From: Paracoccus aestuarii
GTDB lineage: Bacteria > Pseudomonadota > Alphaproteobacteria > Rhodobacterales > Rhodobacteraceae
Direction of reading: 5' to 3'
Assembly: GCF_028553885.1 (NCBI RefSeq)
Contig: NZ_CP067169.1
Location: 682,001 to 746,000, forward strand
Length of the DNA stretch: 64,000 nucleotides
Shown here: positions 49,859-59,058 of the stretch, piece after piece
Layout: every line of letters starts with the position of its first letter
Numbering within the stretch: position 1 is the stretch's first letter
Made by a program: the position numbers and the translations under genes
The notes under the pieces: model-generated
The model's database searches: none
The model's input: only the letters and a program-made list of their open reading frames with translations
What the model was told of the DNA's origin: nothing

Positions 49859-50305
49859 TTAGCGTATGTGGACGCGGCCTGTTGCCTGATCGACGAAGAC
49901 AGTGACTGGCTCCTTGTGGAAGCCTTCCCCCTCCCACACGGTTGCCGTCATCGGAACCCGCAGGCCCGAGGCGGGATCATCGCTGGCCGCACCAGGACCG
50001 AAGGTCATCCCGCCCCAGCCTTGCTCGTCATCCGTAATGAGCAGCCTGCAGATCCGGGCACCATCCAGCGGGTCGGGCATCAGCACGGCAACGGCGGTGC
50101 CGCAACAGGCAGGCTCTGGCGCAGAAAGGATCAGGATGCGCACCGCGCCTTGCGCATATGAGCGCGTTGTGTCCTCAAGAGGCTCTGTCACGTGAGCAAG
50201 ATAAGCCTGGTTTTGCCCGACGCAGTTGATGCTCTCGCGAGCCATAGCAGCAGCGGCGGGCACAGTTGCCAGAATTGCAGCAAGAAGGATACGCATCATC
50301 ATCAT
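49859..50305 (-). CDS. Small periplasmic hypothetical protein
   Basis: 148 aa, not recognised. Four tandem ATG codons at the start (50305 to 50296), then a signal peptide with hydrophobic ILLAAILATVPAAAA and a cleavage-like AMA-RE near 22. Mature part with INCVGQNQAYLAHVTEP, ACCGTAVAVLMPDP and ICRLLITDDEQGWGGMTF. Four cysteines fit an exported protein. Monocistronic by position. Confidence 0.6.
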   Translation of the reverse strand: MMMMRILLAAILATVPAAAAMARESINCVGQNQAYLAHVTEPLEDTTRSYAQGAVRILILSAPEPACCGTAVAVLMPDPLDGARICRLLITDDEQGWGGMTFGPGAASDDPASGLRVPMTATVWEGEGFHKEPVTVFVDQATGRVHIR

Positions 50306-50627
50306 CCCCGGGTCGTCTCACATGCCGCTTGTTTAGCTCCCTTCTGGTAATTAGCAATCCCGGGCCGTCATTCTCATCGGAAGGTGTCGGTAGCGGTCAT
50401 CCATGGTTGCGCCGAAGCCGGTTTGTCCGCGGTCCGGTGCTGGCGGCGCAGAGCGATATAGCAAGGGCTTCCGCCCTTAGTCTTCGCCGCGCCTTCGGTT
50501 GGCTCAGGTCAATGCTCGTGCTGATCGGCTTGTCTTGCGTCCAACGAGCACATCCTGCGCGTCAGCAAGAGGTTGCTCTCTGGCAGGTTGTGGGTAACGT
50601 CCCGACATGATCGTCAGGGGGATATGC
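50306..50627 (+). other. Intergenic region
   Basis: 322 nt between two divergent genes, expected to contain both promoters. I see no repeat, RNA gene or convincing small gene. Confidence 0.3.
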
Positions 50628-51728
50628 ATGGTGGGCGCATCGCGCCTTTGGTCTCGCGCTGCGCTTGTGACGGCGGTGCTGGCGGTTGCGGCCTGCGCCC
50701 CGCGCGCAGACCTGTCCCTCATGAACCCGCCCCCGCCCGGCAGCCTGCTCGAGGCCGAACGGTTCGAGGTGCTGGCTGTTACCACCCGCGCTCGGCAGTC
50801 TCCGACGGCCAACGTCTTTACGACGACGCGCAGCCTCGTCCCAAGCCACGCGCTGTTTCACATCGCGGCGGCGCAGGGGCGCCAACCGGGCGTGACGCAG
50901 TCCGCGGGACACGCGCCCGTCATAGCCGTCGAAAGGCAGGCCATCATCACCTCGCGGCAGGCACTGCTCGACCATCTTGCCGGCAGTCCGCGCCCCCGCG
51001 ACATCAGCCTGTTCATCCACGGCTTCAACCTGAACTTTCCCGAAGCGCTGATGCGCACCGCGCAGTTGTCGGCGGACGAGATCCTCCGCGGCCAGCCGCT
51101 GCTCTTTGCCTGGCCCTCTGAGGCGCGGGTGCAGGGATACCTTCATGACCGGGACTCGGTGATCGTGTCACGCGATGCGCTGGTCCAGCTGCTGGTGGAT
51201 CTGGCGGGTGACGCACGCTTGGGGAACGTGGACGTTCTCGCGCATTCCATGGGCGCACTGCTGATGGTCGAGGCGATGCGACAGCTGCGACTGACTGGGC
51301 GCGGGGACGTGCTGGACCAGCTGTCGGTGACCTTGGCAAGCCCGGACATCGATCTGGATGTCTTTGCCGCCCAGATGGCGGTGATCGGCCCCATGCGTCG
51401 ACCCATGAAGATCCTGGTGGCGCGGGACGATCGCGCCCTGATCCTTGCGGGCCGCCTCAGCGGCGAGGCGAGACTTGGCGTTCTGGACGTGGCGAATCCG
51501 CGTGTCCAGAAGGCCGCAGAGGCATACAACATCGCCATCATCGACATCTCGGAGCTGCGGGCAACGGACGGGCTGCGCCACGACCGCTATGCCGGGCTCG
51601 GCAGTCGAGGAGCGACGCGAGCCCAGCTTCGCGAGCTGCGCCAGGCCGGCGCATTTGGCGTGACCGCGCTCGGGGCCATCGTCAGCGCCCCCTTCGACGT
51701 GCTGGAAGGGGCGCTGGCGCTGGAGTGA
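50628..51728 (+). CDS. DUF900-type alpha/beta hydrolase, probable lipoprotein
   Basis: 366 aa. The N-terminus MVGASRLWSRAALVTAVLAV leads to AAC, a lipobox-like site with Cys at about 23. The hydrolase core shows ISLFIHGFNLNFPEAL and the nucleophile elbow DVLAHSMGALLMVEAM. A later Asp/His region includes SPDIDLDVFAAQM. This is the DUF900 family, described as esterase-like with unclear substrates. The ATG at 50628 follows AGGGGGATA; an ATG 21 nt upstream is possible. Confidence 0.75.
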   Translation: MVGASRLWSRAALVTAVLAVAACAPRADLSLMNPPPPGSLLEAERFEVLAVTTRARQSPTANVFTTTRSLVPSHALFHIAAAQGRQPGVTQSAGHAPVIAVERQAIITSRQALLDHLAGSPRPRDISLFIHGFNLNFPEALMRTAQLSADEILRGQPLLFAWPSEARVQGYLHDRDSVIVSRDALVQLLVDLAGDARLGNVDVLAHSMGALLMVEAMRQLRLTGRGDVLDQLSVTLASPDIDLDVFAAQMAVIGPMRRPMKILVARDDRALILAGRLSGEARLGVLDVANPRVQKAAEAYNIAIIDISELRATDGLRHDRYAGLGSRGATRAQLRELRQAGAFGVTALGAIVSAPFDVLEGALALE

Positions 51729-51864
51729 GCGGCGTCTGGTTGTCACCGCAGAAGGCGCTTGATCTGGAACAAGTCCCGGAAGCGCAGCTCAATATATAAG
51801 CGCAGAAGACGGAAGGGCAGATCATCGGCTCATCCGGGCAACGAACTTCAATGCGGGAGGCAAG

Positions 51865-52494
51865 ATGCGGTTGTTCGTCATTGGGGCGTCAGGCGGCGTC
51901 GGCAGATGCCTGCTGGAACGGGGTGCGGCCCGTGGGCACGCGATCACGGCGCAGAGCCGCAGCGGAAACGGCCTGGTGCCCGGTGCGGCTCTTCACGTCG
52001 TCAAGGGTGAGCCGACCGATGCGCCATTCCTTCGCCAACACATGACTGGTCATGATGCCGTCGTCTTCTGCCTCGGCATCGACAGCCGCGCGCCGACGAC
52101 CCTCTTCTCGGACACGACGGCGGCGGTGCTCCAGGCGATGGACGCTGCAGGCCTCCGGCGGCTCGTTGCGGTGACCGGCATCGGAGCGGGTGACAGCACG
52201 GGGCATGGCGGGCTCGTCTACAACCGCATCATCTTTCCGCTCTTCACGCGCAACCGCTATCTCGACAAGGGCCGGTAGGAGGGGATGATCGAGAGAAGCC
52301 GCCTCGACTGGACGATCGTCAGGCCGGCGCCGTTTGCCCGCACCTCCGGGGCTGGGCCGCTTCGGGTGGTGACGCAGATCCCACCGGGGCTGCAACTGCG
52401 AAGAGTGACCCGCCAGGAAGTCGCGGGCTTCATCCTGGACTGCCTCGAAAAGGTCAGCTTTCTGCGCCAGAAGCCCTTCATCGGGCATGAATAA
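51865..52494 (+). pseudogene. NAD(P)-binding epimerase-like gene with an amber codon
   Basis: Rossmann-type NAD(P)H-binding protein. MRLFVIGASGGVGRCLLERG gives the nucleotide-binding glycine motif. Then AVVFCLGIDSRAPTTLFSD and RRLVAVTGIGAGDS follow. At 52276-52278 the frame has TAG and then continues with GMIERSRLDWTIVRPAPFA to the stop at 52494. TAG differs by one base from CAG (Gln) or AAG (Lys), so one point mutation explains it. The whole would be 209 aa, normal for this family. Either a dead gene or one needing readthrough. Confidence 0.75.
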
Positions 52495-52622
52495 GAGCGC
52501 ACCGCGATCTGACATAGGTCAATGTCGCGGCCTGCCATCTCGCTAAGAAGGAGCCGTGCCAAGGCCACGCGCAACATGTGCGTTGCAGGCACACCGACTG
52601 TGCTTTTGGAAGGAGCAAGACC

Positions 52623-53387
52623 ATGACCGACCTTCGCTTTGACTTCTCTGGCCGCACGGCCGTCGTCACCGGCGCCGCCTCGGGGATCGGCCGGGAGATT
52701 GCGCTGGAGCTTGGGCGCTCAGGCGCGCTGGTCGTCGTCAGCGACCTTCAGGAAGATGGCTGCCAGCGGGTGGTCGACGAAATTACCGAGGCCGGGAGAC
52801 AGGCGCGGGTCTTTGCTGCGGATGTGACGGACGAGGCGGCGATGAGGAGTCTCGTTGCATTTGCCGAAGCCGAAGGCGGCGGGCTGCACATGGCAGTGAA
52901 CAACGCCGGGGTCGGCGGGCCGAGCCTGCCGACCGGAGAATATCCGGCCGAAGGCTGGCGGCGCGTGATCGACATCAACCTGAACGGTGTGTTCTACGGC
53001 ATGCGCTGGCAGATCCCGGCGATGGAGCGCGCCGGCGGCGGGGCGATCGTGAACATGTCCTCGATCCTCGGCTCGGTCGGTTTTGCCAATGCCGCACCCT
53101 ATGTCGCGGCCAAGCACGCGCTCCTGGGGCTGACGAAGACAGCGGCGATGGAATATGCGCAGAAGGGGGTGCGGGTGAACGCGGTCGGGCCGGCCTTCAT
53201 CGACACGCCGCTCCTGTCGGCGAACCTCTCGGCCGAGGTGATGGCGGGGCTGGCCGCGCTGCACCCGTTGGGGCGGATCGGCACGGCGGCCGAGGTCTCG
53301 GCGCTGACCTGCTTCCTGTTGTCGTCGCGCGCGAGCTTCATCACCGGCAGCTATCACCTGGTCGACGGCGGATATACCGCGCCGTGA
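52623..53387 (+). CDS. Short-chain dehydrogenase/reductase
   Basis: 254 aa classical SDR. TGxxxGxG motif VVTGAASGIGREIAL, the cofactor Asp in VVSDLQEDG (suggesting NAD preference), NNAGVGG, the catalytic Ser near NMSSILGS, and YVAAK. C-terminal GSYHLVDGGYTAP. ATG at 52623 after AAGGAGCAAGACC. Its stop overlaps the GTG start of the ATPase gene, so it heads a three-gene operon. Substrate unknown. Confidence 0.88.
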   Translation: MTDLRFDFSGRTAVVTGAASGIGREIALELGRSGALVVVSDLQEDGCQRVVDEITEAGRQARVFAADVTDEAAMRSLVAFAEAEGGGLHMAVNNAGVGGPSLPTGEYPAEGWRRVIDINLNGVFYGMRWQIPAMERAGGGAIVNMSSILGSVGFANAAPYVAAKHALLGLTKTAAMEYAQKGVRVNAVGPAFIDTPLLSANLSAEVMAGLAALHPLGRIGTAAEVSALTCFLLSSRASFITGSYHLVDGGYTAP

Positions 53388-56044
53388 GGGATGCGGCAGA
53401 GGCAGGGGACCTGAACCCTTGGGCCATGTCCGTGGACGAAGTGCTGCGGGCACTGGACAGCACCCTTGCGGGGCTCGCCCCGGCAGAGGCCGCCGCGCGC
53501 CTTGAACGGCACGGCCCGAACCGGCTGCCCGAGCCGCCGCGGCCTTCCGGGCTGGCGCGGCTGGCGCGGCAGTTCGGCAACCTGCTGATCGTGGTCCTGA
53601 TCCTGGCCGCCGCGATCACGGCGCTGCTGGGGCATTGGATCGATACGGGCGTGATCATGGCCGTGGTGATCGTTAACGCCTTGATCGGCTTTGTGCAGGA
53701 AGGCCGGGCCGAGCAGGCGCTGGAGGCGCTGCGGGACATGCTGGCGCCCCGCGCCTCGGTTCTGCGGGGCGGGCAGCGGCAGGGGGTGGACGCCGCGCAG
53801 CTTGTGCCGGGCGACATCGTGCTGATCGAGGCGGGCGACCGGGTGCCGGCGGATCTGCGGCTGATCGAGGTGGCAAACCTGACGGCGGAAGAGGCGATGC
53901 TGACGGGCGAGTCCCTGCCGGTCCGCAAGGCGCTGGCGCCCGTCGCCGCCGAAGCGCCGCTTGGCGACCGCAGCGCGATGGCCTTCAGTGGCACCATGAT
54001 CGCAGAGGGCACCGGCACGGGCGTCGTCGTGGCGACGGGCGCGGCGACGCAGATCGGGCGCATCAGCGACATGATGAGCTCGGTCGAGGTGCTGACCACG
54101 CCGCTGATCGTTCAGATGAGCCGATTTGCAAAGGTCCTGACCGCTTTCGTCCTTGCCGTCGCAACCTCGGTCCTGGCCTTCACCACGCTGCTTCGCGGCA
54201 CGCCCTTCGCCGAAGGCTTCATCGTCGTCGTCGGCCTGATCGTCGCGGCCATCCCCGAGGGCCTGCCCACGGTCCTCACCGTCACCCTCGCCATCGGCGT
54301 TCAGCGGATGGCCGCGCGCAACGCCATCATCCGCCGCCTGCCGTCGATCGAGACACTCGGCGCGGTCTCCGTCATCTGCACGGACAAGACCGGCACGCTG
54401 ACCGGGAACGAGATGGTCGTCACCCGTATCGCCACGGCCGAGGGCGACGCCGAGATCGGCGGCGCGGGCTACGCGCCGGAAGGTGACGTCACCGGCGCAG
54501 GAGGCGCCGCGCTGCCCGCTCTCGGCCGCATCGCCGCCCTGTGTAACACGGCCCATCTGCGCCATGACGGCGGCTGGCGGGTCGAAGGCGATCCGATGGA
54601 GGGCGCGCTGCTGGCGCTGGCCGGCAAGTTGGGCGCGCCCTGGCAAGACCGCCCTGCGCCTGAGGCGGCGATCCCCTTCGACGCGCGCTATCGCTACATG
54701 GCGGTGCTGCAGGACGGGATGATCCTGCTGAAGGGTGCGCCCGAGGCCGTTCTGGCGCGCTGCGCCACTGCGCTTGGTGCCTCGGGACCACTGGACCGGG
54801 CTGCGTGGGAGGAACGTGCCGAAGCCATCGCGGCAGACGGGATGCGCGTTCTGGCACTGGCCCAGAAACCGCATGACGGGCCGGCCTTGGACCACGCGGA
54901 TGTCGAAGCCGGGCTTGTCCTTGTCGGCCTCGTTGGCCTGATCGACCCGCCGCGTCCCGAGGCGATTGCCGCCGTGGCCGACTGCCGCCGCGCCGGCATC
55001 GCGGTCAAGATGATCACCGGCGATCACGCGGGCACCGCCGCCGCCATTGGCCGCCAGATCGGGCTGGCGCGCCCGGACCGCGTGCTGACCGGGGCGCAGA
55101 TTGACGCGCTGGACGACGAGGCGCTGATCGGCGCCGCAGCGGTCACCGATGTCTTTGCCCGCACCAGCCCCGAACACAAGCTGCGCCTCGTGATGGCGCT
55201 GCAGGCGCCGGGGGCCGTGGTCGCGATGACCGGCGACGGGGTGAACGACGCGCCGGCGCTGAAGCGCGCCGATGCAGGCATCGCGATGGGGCAGAAGGGC
55301 TCTCAGGCGGCGCGCGAGGCGAGCGATCTGGTGCTGGCGGACGACAACTTCGCCTCGATCGCAGAGGCAGTGCGGCAGGGGCGGACGGTCTACGAGAACC
55401 TCAAGAAGGTCATCAGCTTCCTGCTGCCGGTGAACGGCGGCGAAAGCATGAGCCTGATCATCGCCGTGCTCTTCGCGCTGACCTTGCCGATCACGCCCCT
55501 GCAGATCCTCTGGGTGAACATGCTCAGCTCGGTCGCGCTGGCGATGGCGCTGGCCTTCGAGCCGCCCGAGATGGGCGTGATGGCACGCCCGCCGCGTCCA
55601 GCCTCGGCGCCGATCCTGTCGCGCTTTGTGCTCTGGCGCATCATGCTGGTCTCGGTCCTCTTCACCATCGGCATCTTCGGACAGTTCGAGATGGCGCTGG
55701 CCACAGGGGCGGATTTGGACGTGGCGCGGACGATGGCGGTCAACACGCTGGTCGCGATGGAGATCTTCTACCTGTTCTCGGTCCGCTACCGGCACGGCGC
55801 CTCGGCGACAGTCGAGGGCACACGCGGAACGCCCGCTGTCCTGATGGCGCTGGCCGTGGTGCTGGCATTGCAGGCGCTGCTGACCTATGCGCCGCCGCTT
55901 CAGGCGCTGTTCGGCACGGCTGCACTTTCCCTGTGGCAACTGGTCTCCTGTGCGGCTGCGGGCGCCTTGCTTCTGGCGGTGCTGGAACTCGACAAGCGCG
56001 CCGCCGCGTTCTGGAAACGAGATCCCAAAGGAGACACTGCATGA
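53384..56044 (+). CDS. Cation-transporting P-type ATPase
   Basis: 886 aa membrane pump. An N-terminal cation-ATPase domain (LAPAEAAARLERHGPNRL) is followed by membrane pairs. Then come the A-domain MLTGESLPVRKA, membrane segment 4 with AAIPEGLPTVLTV, and phosphorylation motif CTDKTGTLTGNEM with Asp334. Next are the N-domain, the hinge TGDGVNDAPALKRADAGIAMG, and a C-terminal membrane block. The layout is P2-type (Ca2+, Mg2+, or H+-like); PEGL in segment 4 fits Ca2+/Mg2+ pumps but the ion is not certain. GTG start at 53384 overlaps the SDR stop; its own stop overlaps the next gene. Confidence 0.88.
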   Translation: MRDAAEAGDLNPWAMSVDEVLRALDSTLAGLAPAEAAARLERHGPNRLPEPPRPSGLARLARQFGNLLIVVLILAAAITALLGHWIDTGVIMAVVIVNALIGFVQEGRAEQALEALRDMLAPRASVLRGGQRQGVDAAQLVPGDIVLIEAGDRVPADLRLIEVANLTAEEAMLTGESLPVRKALAPVAAEAPLGDRSAMAFSGTMIAEGTGTGVVVATGAATQIGRISDMMSSVEVLTTPLIVQMSRFAKVLTAFVLAVATSVLAFTTLLRGTPFAEGFIVVVGLIVAAIPEGLPTVLTVTLAIGVQRMAARNAIIRRLPSIETLGAVSVICTDKTGTLTGNEMVVTRIATAEGDAEIGGAGYAPEGDVTGAGGAALPALGRIAALCNTAHLRHDGGWRVEGDPMEGALLALAGKLGAPWQDRPAPEAAIPFDARYRYMAVLQDGMILLKGAPEAVLARCATALGASGPLDRAAWEERAEAIAADGMRVLALAQKPHDGPALDHADVEAGLVLVGLVGLIDPPRPEAIAAVADCRRAGIAVKMITGDHAGTAAAIGRQIGLARPDRVLTGAQIDALDDEALIGAAAVTDVFARTSPEHKLRLVMALQAPGAVVAMTGDGVNDAPALKRADAGIAMGQKGSQAAREASDLVLADDNFASIAEAVRQGRTVYENLKKVISFLLPVNGGESMSLIIAVLFALTLPITPLQILWVNMLSSVALAMALAFEPPEMGVMARPPRPASAPILSRFVLWRIMLVSVLFTIGIFGQFEMALATGADLDVARTMAVNTLVAMEIFYLFSVRYRHGASATVEGTRGTPAVLMALAVVLALQALLTYAPPLQALFGTAALSLWQLVSCAAAGALLLAVLELDKRAAAFWKRDPKGDTA

Positions 56045-57804
56045 GGGTTCTGGTCTTCAACGCCGGCAGCTCCAGCTTGAAGCTCGGCGTCTTCGACGGT
56101 GAGCGGCAGGTCTTCAAGGCCAGCTTCGACCGTTTCGGCCCGGAGGGTTGCGACCTGAAGATCGGCGGTGAGACCAGCCGCGCCCCGCAGCCGGATCTCG
56201 CTGGCGCCATCGCCGCCGTTCCGGCGCTGCTGGATCGTCACGGCGTCGAGAAGATCGACGCCGTCGGCCACCGATTGGCGCATGGCGGAACCGCCTTCAC
56301 CGGCCCGGTGCGGATTGACGACGCGGTCGAGACCCGCATCGAAGCGCTGACGCCGCTCGCGCCGCTGCATAATCCGGCGATGCTGCAAGCCGTTCGGCTG
56401 GCGCGGCAGCTGTGGCCCGACCTGCCCCAGGTCGCGGTCTTCGACACCAGCTTCCACCTGACGAACCCGGCACGCGCCACCACCTATGCCGTGCCCAAAG
56501 CGTGGCGCGATGCAGGGCTGCGGCGCTTCGGCTTCCACGGCACCTCGCACCGGTATGTCGCTCAGCGCGCGGCCGAGGCGCTCGGGCAGGACGCGAAGGA
56601 CCTCAGGATCGTCAGCATCCACCTCGGCAACGGCGCCAGCGCCTGCGCGGTGCAATATGGGCGCAGCATCGACAGCTCGATGGGGATGACGCCGCTGGAG
56701 GGGCTGGTGATGGGCACGCGCTCGGGCGATGTCGATCCCGGCGCCTTCGGCTTTCTGCAGCGCGAGCTGGGGCTGGACATCCCGCAGATCGAGGCGGCGC
56801 TTTACGCAGACAGCGGCCTCAAGGCACTGACGGGCAGCGCGGACATGCGCGATGTCGAGGATCGCGCGGCGGCGGGGGATCTTGAGGCGCAGCTGGCCAT
56901 CAACATCTACGCCTACCGGGCGCGGAAGTATCTCGGCGCCTATGCGGCGGCGATGGGCGGGCTGGATGCGGTCGTCTTCACCGGGGGGATCGGCGAGAAT
57001 TCTGCCTCGATGCGGCGGCGCATTTGCGACGGGCTGAGCTTTCTGGGGCTGATGCTGGACGACGACCTGAACCGGGCGCCCGACCTGACCGATCGCGCTG
57101 CGCCGCAGATCCAGGCGCAGGGCAGCCGCGTCGCGGTCATCGTGACCGAAACGGCCGAGCAGCTGATGATCGCGCGCGAGGTGCGCCAGCTTCTGGCGCG
57201 TCGCGCCCCGGTCCCGCGCAGCATCCCGGTGGCGGTCTCGGGCCGCCACGTCCACCTGTCGGCCGATGCGGTGGATGCCCTGTTCGGCCCCGGCTACCGC
57301 CTGAACCCGGGAGCGCCCCTGCGGCAGCCGGGCAACTGGGTCGCAGAGGAACGCCTCTCGCTGGAGGGGCCGAAGGGCCGGCTGGAGCGGGTGGCGATCC
57401 TCGGCCCGCTGCGCCCGCGCACCCAGATCGAGGTATCACGCACCGACAGCTTCGCGCTTGGACTCGATGCGCCCGTGCGCGACAGCGGCAAGCTCGACGG
57501 CACCCCCACCGTGCGCCTGATCGGTCCGGCCGGGCAACTGGACAGCAACGGTCTGATCGTCGCCGCGCGGCACATCCACACCAGCCCGGCGGATGCCGAG
57601 GCCATGGGCCTCACCGATGGCAGCCTCATTCGCGTCCGCATCACCGGCGCGAGCGGCCGCGACCTGGTCTTCGACCGCGTGCTGATCCGCGTCGCGCCCG
57701 GCACCGTGACGGAAATGCATATCGACACGGATGAGGCCAATGCCGCCGGCATCAGGGGCGCCGGAGAAGGAGAGCTGGTAGGAACGGCTGTTGCTGAACT
57801 CTGA
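56041..57804 (+). CDS. Fusion of acetate kinase and PduL-type phosphotransacylase
   Basis: 587 aa. Residues 1 to about 385 are acetate kinase: FNAGSSSLK (Asn7), GHRLAHGG, VFDTSFH, RFGFHGTSHRYV, GTRSGDVDPG, FTGGIGENS and ETAEQLMIAR, with all usual active-site residues. Residues about 393-587 are a complete PduL domain: SGRHVHLSADAV (zinc ligands His403, His405), RTDSFALGLDAPVRDSG, ARHIHTSPADAEAMGL (His511, His513), and EMHIDTDEANAAGI. The two activities in sequence turn acyl-CoA plus phosphate into acyl phosphate and then acetate (or propionate) plus ATP. No microcompartment signal is obvious. ATG overlaps the ATPase stop (ATGA). Confidence 0.9.
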   Translation: MRVLVFNAGSSSLKLGVFDGERQVFKASFDRFGPEGCDLKIGGETSRAPQPDLAGAIAAVPALLDRHGVEKIDAVGHRLAHGGTAFTGPVRIDDAVETRIEALTPLAPLHNPAMLQAVRLARQLWPDLPQVAVFDTSFHLTNPARATTYAVPKAWRDAGLRRFGFHGTSHRYVAQRAAEALGQDAKDLRIVSIHLGNGASACAVQYGRSIDSSMGMTPLEGLVMGTRSGDVDPGAFGFLQRELGLDIPQIEAALYADSGLKALTGSADMRDVEDRAAAGDLEAQLAINIYAYRARKYLGAYAAAMGGLDAVVFTGGIGENSASMRRRICDGLSFLGLMLDDDLNRAPDLTDRAAPQIQAQGSRVAVIVTETAEQLMIAREVRQLLARRAPVPRSIPVAVSGRHVHLSADAVDALFGPGYRLNPGAPLRQPGNWVAEERLSLEGPKGRLERVAILGPLRPRTQIEVSRTDSFALGLDAPVRDSGKLDGTPTVRLIGPAGQLDSNGLIVAARHIHTSPADAEAMGLTDGSLIRVRITGASGRDLVFDRVLIRVAPGTVTEMHIDTDEANAAGIRGAGEGELVGTAVAEL

Positions 57805-57901
57805 AGGGAGAGGCGCATTGCTCCAAACCGGCCGGTCACCATGCGCCTCTGTCAGCGGCAGGGTCCCCCAAAGCGGCCTTAGGCTCCAGACTCATTGAGT
57901 T

Positions 57902-58291
57902 TCACAGCCAGAACAAGACGGTTGCGGCGAGCATGATCGCTGAGAAGAACGTTTCCGGGCAGCGGTCATAACGGGTTGCGACGCGCCTCCAGTCCTTCAG
58001 ACGTCCGAACATGATTTCGATGCGGTTACGCCTTTTGTAACGCCGCTTGTCGTATTTGACGACCTTCTTGCGGGACCTCCGTCCGGGGATGCAAACCTTT
58101 ATCCCCTTGTCTTTCAAAGCGTCTCTGAACCAATCAGCGTCGTAGCCCCTGTCGGCCAGAAGCCACTCAGCCTTCGGCAGGCTGCCCAGCAGCGCCGCCG
58201 CGCCGGTGTAATCGCTAACCTGGCCGGCCGACATGAAGAACCCGATCGGCCGCCCCTTCGCATCGGCGACAGCGTGCAACTTGGTGTTCAT
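57902..58291 (-). CDS. IS5-family transposase, C-terminal frame
   Basis: 129 aa: MNTKLHAVADAKGRPIGFF, then second Asp in LLADRGYDADWFRDAL and the Glu in RRNRIEIMFGRLKDWRRVA. Overlaps the N-terminal frame by 4 nt. The last 105 codons recur in inverted orientation at 58725-59038. Confidence 0.85.
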   Translation of the reverse strand: MNTKLHAVADAKGRPIGFFMSAGQVSDYTGAAALLGSLPKAEWLLADRGYDADWFRDALKDKGIKVCIPGRRSRKKVVKYDKRRYKRRNRIEIMFGRLKDWRRVATRYDRCPETFFSAIMLAATVLFWL

Positions 58292-58659
58292 ACCGCCTTT
58301 GGTGCGCCCGATCTGGCGCCCGCGCCCCCCTTTTTCACCCCAAGGCTCGAGGCCGTGCGGTGTGCCTTGAGATAGGTCGCGTCAATCATGATCGTCTTGT
58401 GCTCGGCGCTCTCGGCGGCAAGGCCGACAATGATCCGGGCAAAAACCCCGTTATCGCTCCAGCGCTTCCAGCGGTTGTAGAGGGTTTTGGCCGGGCCGTA
58501 TTCCTTCGGCGCGTCACACCACCGCAACCCATTACGATTGATGAAAATTATGCCGCTGAGGACGCGACGATCATCGACCCGGGGCTTGCCATGGCTCTTG
58601 GGAAAGAACGGTTTCAGACGCTCCATTTGGGCGTCGCTCAGCCAGTAAAGATTACTCAT
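58288..58659 (-). CDS. IS5-family transposase, N-terminal frame
   Basis: 123 aa: MSNLYWLSDAQMERLKPFF, VLSGIIFINRNGLRWCDAP, and the first catalytic Asp in TIMIDATYLKAHRTA. A run of A5G6 (58325-58335, minus strand) near the end is the probable frameshift site into the next frame. Confidence 0.85.
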   Translation of the reverse strand: MSNLYWLSDAQMERLKPFFPKSHGKPRVDDRRVLSGIIFINRNGLRWCDAPKEYGPAKTLYNRWKRWSDNGVFARIIVGLAAESAEHKTIMIDATYLKAHRTASSLGVKKGGAGARSGAPKAV

Positions 58660-58722
58660 CGATCAGGTCTCCTTGAGGAGCCTGAATCATGCAAAGACCG
58701 TAAGATCAATGGGTCTGGAGCC

Positions 58723-59058
58723 TAGCGATTACACCGGCGCGGCGGCGCTGCTGGGCAGCCTGCCGAAGGCTGAGTGGCTTCTGGCCGACAGGGGCTACGA
58801 TGCTGACTGGTTCAGAGACGCTTTGAAAGACAAGGGGATAAAGGTTTGCATCCCCGGACGGAGGTCCCGCAAGAAGGTCGTCAAATACGACAAGCGGCGT
58901 TACAAAAGGCGTAACCGCATCGAAATCATGTTCGGACGTCTGAAGGACTGGAGGCGCGTCGCAACCCGTTATGACCGCTGCCCGGAAACGTTCTTCTCAG
59001 CGATCATGCTCGCCGCAACCGTCTTGTTCTGGCTGTGAAACTTAATGAGTCTGGAGCC
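58723..59058 (+). mobile_element. Inverted partial copy of the adjacent IS5-family element
   Basis: 336 nt matching the transposase 3' third and terminal repeat of the complete copy, in opposite orientation, with very few differences (for example TTAATGAG versus the inverse of CTCATTGA near the end). The encoded piece runs from SDYTGAAALLGS to VLFWL and stops at 59038. The 5' two thirds are missing. Followed by TA at 59059-59060. Confidence 0.85.

Larger units (their letters stand above)
57882..58722 (-). mobile_element. IS5-family element, complete copy, 841 bp
   Basis: Ends GGCTCCAGACTCATT (left) and the inverse of GGCTCCAGACCCATT (right), flanked by TA at 57880-57881 and 58723-58724. Encodes a two-frame transposase on the minus strand. 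The right end abuts an inverted partial copy of the same element. Confidence 0.85.

Noticed and set aside
53354..55939. 861-codon minus-strand open frame opposite the P-type ATPase
   Set aside because: A shadow of the ATPase gene; no domain or signal, and typical antisense composition.
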